Assembly (NCBI RefSeq): GCF_900313035.1
Contig: NZ_OMPS01000042.1
Coordinates: forward strand, 1-64,000
DNA: 64,000 nt
Direction: 5' to 3'
Origin: Ruegeria sp. EL01
GTDB taxonomy: Bacteria > Pseudomonadota > Alphaproteobacteria > Rhodobacterales > Rhodobacteraceae
The notes beneath the pieces were generated by a model, which saw only the letters and a list, made by a program, of their open reading frames with translations, was not told the origin of the DNA and made no database searches. How positions within the stretch are numbered: the first letter of the stretch is position 1; every line of letters starts with the position of its first letter. The translations under genes and the position numbers were made by a program. This document shows positions 60,739 through 64,000 of this stretch, piece after piece.

Positions 60739-61020
60739 TTAGGCGCCGATCAGGCGGAACGTACACTCCATTCCTGCACTTCGGTCGGTCAGGGTGGACT
60801 GATAGGCGTCTGATTGGTACCAACTCAGTGCGCTAACCCGATTGGGAAACCGGATGATGGCGCCATGGGAAAGTCCAGTTTCACCTGCCAGAGCCTCCCA
60901 AGCCCCACTCACAAGAAACTCACCGCCGAATTTCTTGATGATGGGCCCGGCTGCTGCGGAGTACCGCTCCTTGGCTGCGGAATCCTTGACCTTCAGCTCA
61001 ACAACGACAAATGCACTCAT
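60739..61020 (-). CDS. DUF1330-family small protein
   Basis: A 93-residue alpha/beta-barrel protein (AFVVVELKVKDSAAKERYSAAAGPIIKKFGGEFLVSGA, GAIIRFPNRVSALSWYQSDAYQ), a typical complete DUF1330. Function is unknown. It is first in a two-gene operon with the MBL-fold enzyme, divergent from the LysR gene across 278 bases. Confidence 0.85.
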   Translation of the reverse strand: MSAFVVVELKVKDSAAKERYSAAAGPIIKKFGGEFLVSGAWEALAGETGLSHGAIIRFPNRVSALSWYQSDAYQSTLTDRSAGMECTFRLIGA

Positions 61021-61298
61021 TTCTCATTCCTTGTCATGTTCCAAAAATGGTGTTTCGAAATCAGGCTGACTACGCCTGACGGTCGTGTTCAAAAGCAACG
61101 CAAGACACTGGTGCATGGACGTTGAACCTCGCGAGCGAAAGGCAGCGCGTTGCCTGCTAGATTCACTTTGTTCGCCTCCTAAACTCAATCAATGCTGTAG
61201 GCGGCAATATAGCGGAATATCTAGGAACCGATTGCGAAAAATCATCCTAACATTGTATCCTACTGGTATCCAATAGCTGAACTTGATGTGGAGCCAAC

Positions 61299-62264
61299 AT
61301 GTTCACTGAGATTCTGAAGGAGTTGCCTACTTTCCTCGTTGTGGTTGAGTCAGGAAGTTTCTCCGCAGCTGCTAAGCGCGTCAACTTGACGAGATCCGCT
61401 GTCGCCAAATCCGTCGCTCGGCTGGAAGCCCATCTTGGAATCCAGCTGTTCAGCCGCACTACGCGCCGGTTGATTCTAACTGATGAGGGCGCTCGATATT
61501 ATGAAGATTGTAATCACTTGGTCCGCGACCTACGCGATGTTGGAGCGCAGCTTAACAAGGGCCGAACGGAACCGATCGGTCGAGTGCGTATCAGCACGCC
61601 AGTTCTAATCGGACGGCACTGCGTTGCGCCAATACTTCGCGATCTCTTGCGGTCGCATCCGCAGCTAGAAATCGACGCGGAGTTTTCCGATTCTGTCGTG
61701 GATGTGTTGAATGACGGCTACGATCTAGTGGTGCGGATTGGCTCTGTTGGCAACGCTACTGATTTAACCACGCGCAAAATCGGCGCTCAGGACATGGCGA
61801 TCTTCGCGTCGCCTGAATATCTCAGTCAGCGAGGTATCCCTACCACTATTGACGACCTCTGTTCCCACTTTGGGATAGTGTACGGAAAGTCTTCAAAGGG
61901 GTTGACTTGGCGTGTCCAGGATACAGATGGAGCAATCCATGACGTCCTGATGAGCAGCAAACAGAGGTACGACGACTTAGAGGTAGTATTGGATGCTACC
62001 ATTGAAGGCGGCGGTCTAGCATGGCTTCCGCGTTGGCTCGGAAGACCGCATTTGGCTTCAGGGGCCCTTCAGCTTGTTCTGGATAGTGATCAAGTGCAAC
62101 CCATTGATATTCGCGCTGTTTGGCCAAAGAGCAAGTTCCTTCCACTAAGAACACGAGCAGTGATTGACGCACTTATCAAGAGAGTTCCGCACTTCCTAGG
62201 CTCAACACCCGAACCGAGAGATGAAAGTAACATGGCGAAATGTGGTTCCGTCCTGTCACTTTAG
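61299..62264 (+). CDS. LysR-family transcriptional regulator
   Basis: A 321-residue LysR regulator. The N-terminal winged helix contains ELPTFLVVVESGSFSAAAKRVNLTRSAVAKSVARLEAHLG. The effector domain (about 90-300) includes RVRISTPVLIGRHCVAPILRDLL. It belongs to the large group with short linkers related to DmlR/YafC by pattern. Its divergent position suggests control of the DUF1330-MBL operon. A direct repeat GTATCC-N5-GTATCC lies just before the gene (61256-61272), but a clear T-N11-A box was not found. Confidence 0.87.
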   Translation: MFTEILKELPTFLVVVESGSFSAAAKRVNLTRSAVAKSVARLEAHLGIQLFSRTTRRLILTDEGARYYEDCNHLVRDLRDVGAQLNKGRTEPIGRVRISTPVLIGRHCVAPILRDLLRSHPQLEIDAEFSDSVVDVLNDGYDLVVRIGSVGNATDLTTRKIGAQDMAIFASPEYLSQRGIPTTIDDLCSHFGIVYGKSSKGLTWRVQDTDGAIHDVLMSSKQRYDDLEVVLDATIEGGGLAWLPRWLGRPHLASGALQLVLDSDQVQPIDIRAVWPKSKFLPLRTRAVIDALIKRVPHFLGSTPEPRDESNMAKCGSVLSL

Positions 62265-62286
62265 CGTCCTTCCTTCAGCTTAGAAT

Positions 62287-62400
62287 GGATCTGTTACAAA
62301 CTTTCGTCTGTTGACGCAGTCAGATGCTGTGGGTGAATGACTTTCGGTAAAATCGGTCGAAAGTCAGTTCATGAATTCCTTCAAAGGCGCGTACCTGAGG
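62287..62400 (+). mobile_element. IS6-family remnant (left end only)
   Basis: The left tip GGATCTGTTACAAACTTTCG, the leader and the first codons of a transposase (ATG at 62371, MNSFKGAY) match the element at 28514 in order and spacing, then similarity stops near 62395. Only about 110 bases survive. The following bases to 62640 contain no supported gene; a short frame beginning MKFKIRLETDDQ at 62442 ends after 15 codons. Confidence 0.75.
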
Positions 62401-62640
62401 TTTCTGATCTAATGTCTCGTTGTTTTGCAGGAGGCATAGCGATGAAATTCAAGATCAGGTTAGAGACTGATGATCAGGTTGCGAATTAGGCTCTCCAATC
62501 GAAGAAGCGATTAGGAATGGGGGGCTTTCTCCGTGTTCCTAGAAATAGCGAAGGACCACTTCAGTGGGGATGACCACAACCGCTTGTATTCATGGGAGCA
62601 CGGTCCGAATAGATCCGAAAAATAGCCGGATTATCTACGG

Positions 62641-63153
62641 TTACGACAGCGGCGGTCTCGGTAAATGGTACATATCTCTAAACTCGCCATCAGGGAACCT
62701 AGCTCTTCGTGTTCTAGTGCCGCCCAAACGCTCCACCAAGCGTTTGGCACTCTTGTTGTCATCGTTCATGTAAGTTTCAACTTTGTGCCAAAGATAGTTG
62801 TCGTAAGCATGCGAAATTGCAGCGATGGAGGCCTCATAAGCGTATCCACGACCCCTCGCGGTTGGCAGAAGCCACCAAGTTAATTCCCTTGGCCAATCCA
62901 AACCTTGCCAAAATCCGCATGTCCCAACTATTGATCGCGAGTCTTTTACGCGGATCATCCAGACCCCGAACCCTGAAAGGTGCCACGAGCCTAAGTCCGA
63001 TTTAAGCCGTGACCAAATCTGGCTGTTCGAGATTGGGCCCCCATAGGACAAGGAGGCATTGGGGTCTGAATAAAACTTCTGGTAAGCATCAAGCCCGCAA
63101 ATACTCGGCGCTAGAAGTTCGAGTCTCTTGGTTCGAAGTCGAGGAATATCCAT
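62641..63153 (-). CDS. GNAT-family N-acetyltransferase (RimJ/RimL type)
   Basis: A 170-residue acetyltransferase. The start RTKRLELLAPS, the acetyl-CoA loop ELTWWLLPTARGRGYAYEASIAAISHA (R/Q-x-x-G-x-G/A form: RGRGYA) and the C-terminal KVETYMNDDNKSAKRLVERLGG identify the ribosomal-protein/aminoglycoside-like GNAT subgroup. The target is unknown. It stands alone beside an IS6 remnant. Confidence 0.85.
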   Translation of the reverse strand: MDIPRLRTKRLELLAPSICGLDAYQKFYSDPNASLSYGGPISNSQIWSRLKSDLGSWHLSGFGVWMIRVKDSRSIVGTCGFWQGLDWPRELTWWLLPTARGRGYAYEASIAAISHAYDNYLWHKVETYMNDDNKSAKRLVERLGGTRTRRARFPDGEFRDMYHLPRPPLS

Positions 63154-63265
63154 ATTGCCAAAAGCTAGATTTTAGTTTGCCGACGAGCCCACGTTTATCA
63201 CTTCGTCATTTTCTAAGAATGCTGTCCTAGGTTTGACTACAGAAAGCACCCAAAAACGTTTCCCG

Positions 63266-63982
63266 CTACATATGTGGTACTATAGATTTGTACTTTCTGT
63301 ACAAAGCCTCATTGTTGGTTAGGTTTTCGGTGTTTTGACTTTGGAACAATGGTGGCGTTAGCTCTTCGTTATTGCACAACCGAACTGTTTCGCTAATAAC
63401 CGTTTGAACAATGGCGATACCGGAAAATGACGAAAAGCCACCAGTTGATCTTCCTCCATCTTGAATCAAACAATCGCCATATGGAGCACCATTATCAATG
63501 ACGAAGTCAGAGATTTCGAACAACTTTTTCCCACTGCTGTGAGTTGCAACGGTGTGTTTTGAGTGCTCTAGTGAAGTGATGGCGACGGTTCTAATTCCTT
63601 CGATTTTTGCACGAAGAGCCATTTCCACTACCACCGAGTTACGTCCTGAGTTGGACACTAAAAACAACAGAGCCGCTCGCGAGATGTCGTACTGCTCCCA
63701 TATGATGTCTGCAAGACCAGACAACCTTTCCATCGAGCCCGACCTCATGGCCCCGAACCCGTTAAGTATTGAAGGATCAAGAACAGCGACGACGTTTGCC
63801 AGTCCCCCGGCGCGACCAAACATCTCCATTGGAATCATGTGGGAGTGCCCGGTTCCAAAAGCGTAGATCAGCTTATCTTGGCGCACGATATTCGCAAGTT
63901 CGCCCGCGACGGATCGGATAATATCTTCTTGCGAGTAAATCAGATTCTCGACACGTTTGACGGCTAGTTTCGGGAAGTACAA
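63266..63982 (-). CDS. SIS-domain protein (sugar-phosphate isomerase-like)
   Basis: A 238-residue protein with one SIS (sugar isomerase) domain: LIYAFGTGHSHMIPMEMFGRAGG, LLFLVSNSGRNSVVVEMALRAKIEGIRTVAITS and an extended C-terminal helix region. It resembles the sugar-isomerase-domain proteins found beside phosphotransferase or ABC sugar operons; SIS domains bind phospho-sugars. I accept a TTG start at 63982, which has AAAGGA at about 8 bases. Its operon continues beyond the window edge upstream, so context is missing. Confidence 0.8.
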   Translation of the reverse strand: MYFPKLAVKRVENLIYSQEDIIRSVAGELANIVRQDKLIYAFGTGHSHMIPMEMFGRAGGLANVVAVLDPSILNGFGAMRSGSMERLSGLADIIWEQYDISRAALLFLVSNSGRNSVVVEMALRAKIEGIRTVAITSLEHSKHTVATHSSGKKLFEISDFVIDNGAPYGDCLIQDGGRSTGGFSSFSGIAIVQTVISETVRLCNNEELTPPLFQSQNTENLTNNEALYRKYKSIVPHM

Positions 63983-64000
63983 ATTTGAATTCCTTTCAGT

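Noticed and set aside
1-64000. CRISPR arrays, tRNA or rRNA genes, riboswitches
   Set aside because: No regular repeat-spacer pattern, cloverleaf-type CCA/TTCGA signature or conserved riboswitch core was seen on reading. A covariance-model scan would be needed to exclude small RNAs.

Overview
The window looks like part of an extrachromosomal replicon (plasmid or chromid) of a marine alphaproteobacterium, most likely a member of the Rhodobacteraceae/Roseobacter group. The reasons are a DnaA-like plasmid replicase divergent from a parAB pair (about 23.6-27.2 kb), many TRAP and ABC importers beside small catabolic operons, and abundant GntR/IclR/TetR/LysR regulators. No rRNA, tRNA, CRISPR array or housekeeping gene was seen. 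This assignment comes from protein families, not from a database search.

Layout. 0-0.8 kb: end of an IS21-family element. 0.8-5.8 kb: a TRAP importer operon (dctPQM plus an EamA exporter) with a divergent GntR regulator. 6.2-9.7 kb: a methanethiol oxidase (SBP56)/ferredoxin/CoA-binding operon with a divergent IclR regulator. 9.9-19.6 kb: an eight-gene minus-strand operon (FadR-type regulator, Cys/Met-type PLP enzyme, CUT1 sugar ABC importer, AceE/transketolase-like TPP enzyme, YihS-like sugar isomerase) for an unidentified sugar. 19.7-23.3 kb: hypothetical membrane proteins and an AAA ATPase. 23.6-28.3 kb: the replication and partition core with three copies of a 16-bp palindrome (probable parS) and a tyrosine recombinase. 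28.5-41.1 kb: accessory cargo between two IS6-family elements: a PLP decarboxylase/ArsR pair, a haloalkane-dehalogenase-like hydrolase with a beta-carbonic anhydrase, a broken NmrA-like gene, a TetR gene, an ECF41 sigma factor with what looks like its own small regulon, and an orphan AbiEii-like toxin. 41.2-59.4 kb: a large catabolic island. It holds an M24-peptidase/2-oxoacid dehydrogenase/aldehyde dehydrogenase operon, a TetR regulator, an ABC sugar-type importer operon with small alpha/beta-barrel enzymes and an SDR, and a triple-RidA/amidohydrolase/nitrilase operon. 59.7-64 kb: a Tat-exported beta-lactamase-fold enzyme with a DUF1330 protein and a divergent LysR gene, an IS6 remnant, a GNAT acetyltransferase and a SIS-domain protein.

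Two regulatory circuits can be read directly from the DNA. (1) Motifs of the type TGTCACA-N14/16-CGTC stand before three transcription units around the ECF41 sigma gene (hydrolase-RidA, AhpD-sigma, MFS). (2) A roughly 30-bp palindromic motif built on CACTAAATAAATAA occurs upstream of the M24 operon, of tetR, of the ABC importer and of the triple-RidA operon. This suggests that one TetR protein controls the whole 41-59 kb island as a single pathway for one unknown, probably nitrogen-containing, compound. Several enzymes of the island have changed catalytic or metal-binding positions (M24 Asp to Cys, nitrilase Lys to Arg, a split E2), which makes it the best candidate here for undescribed chemistry.
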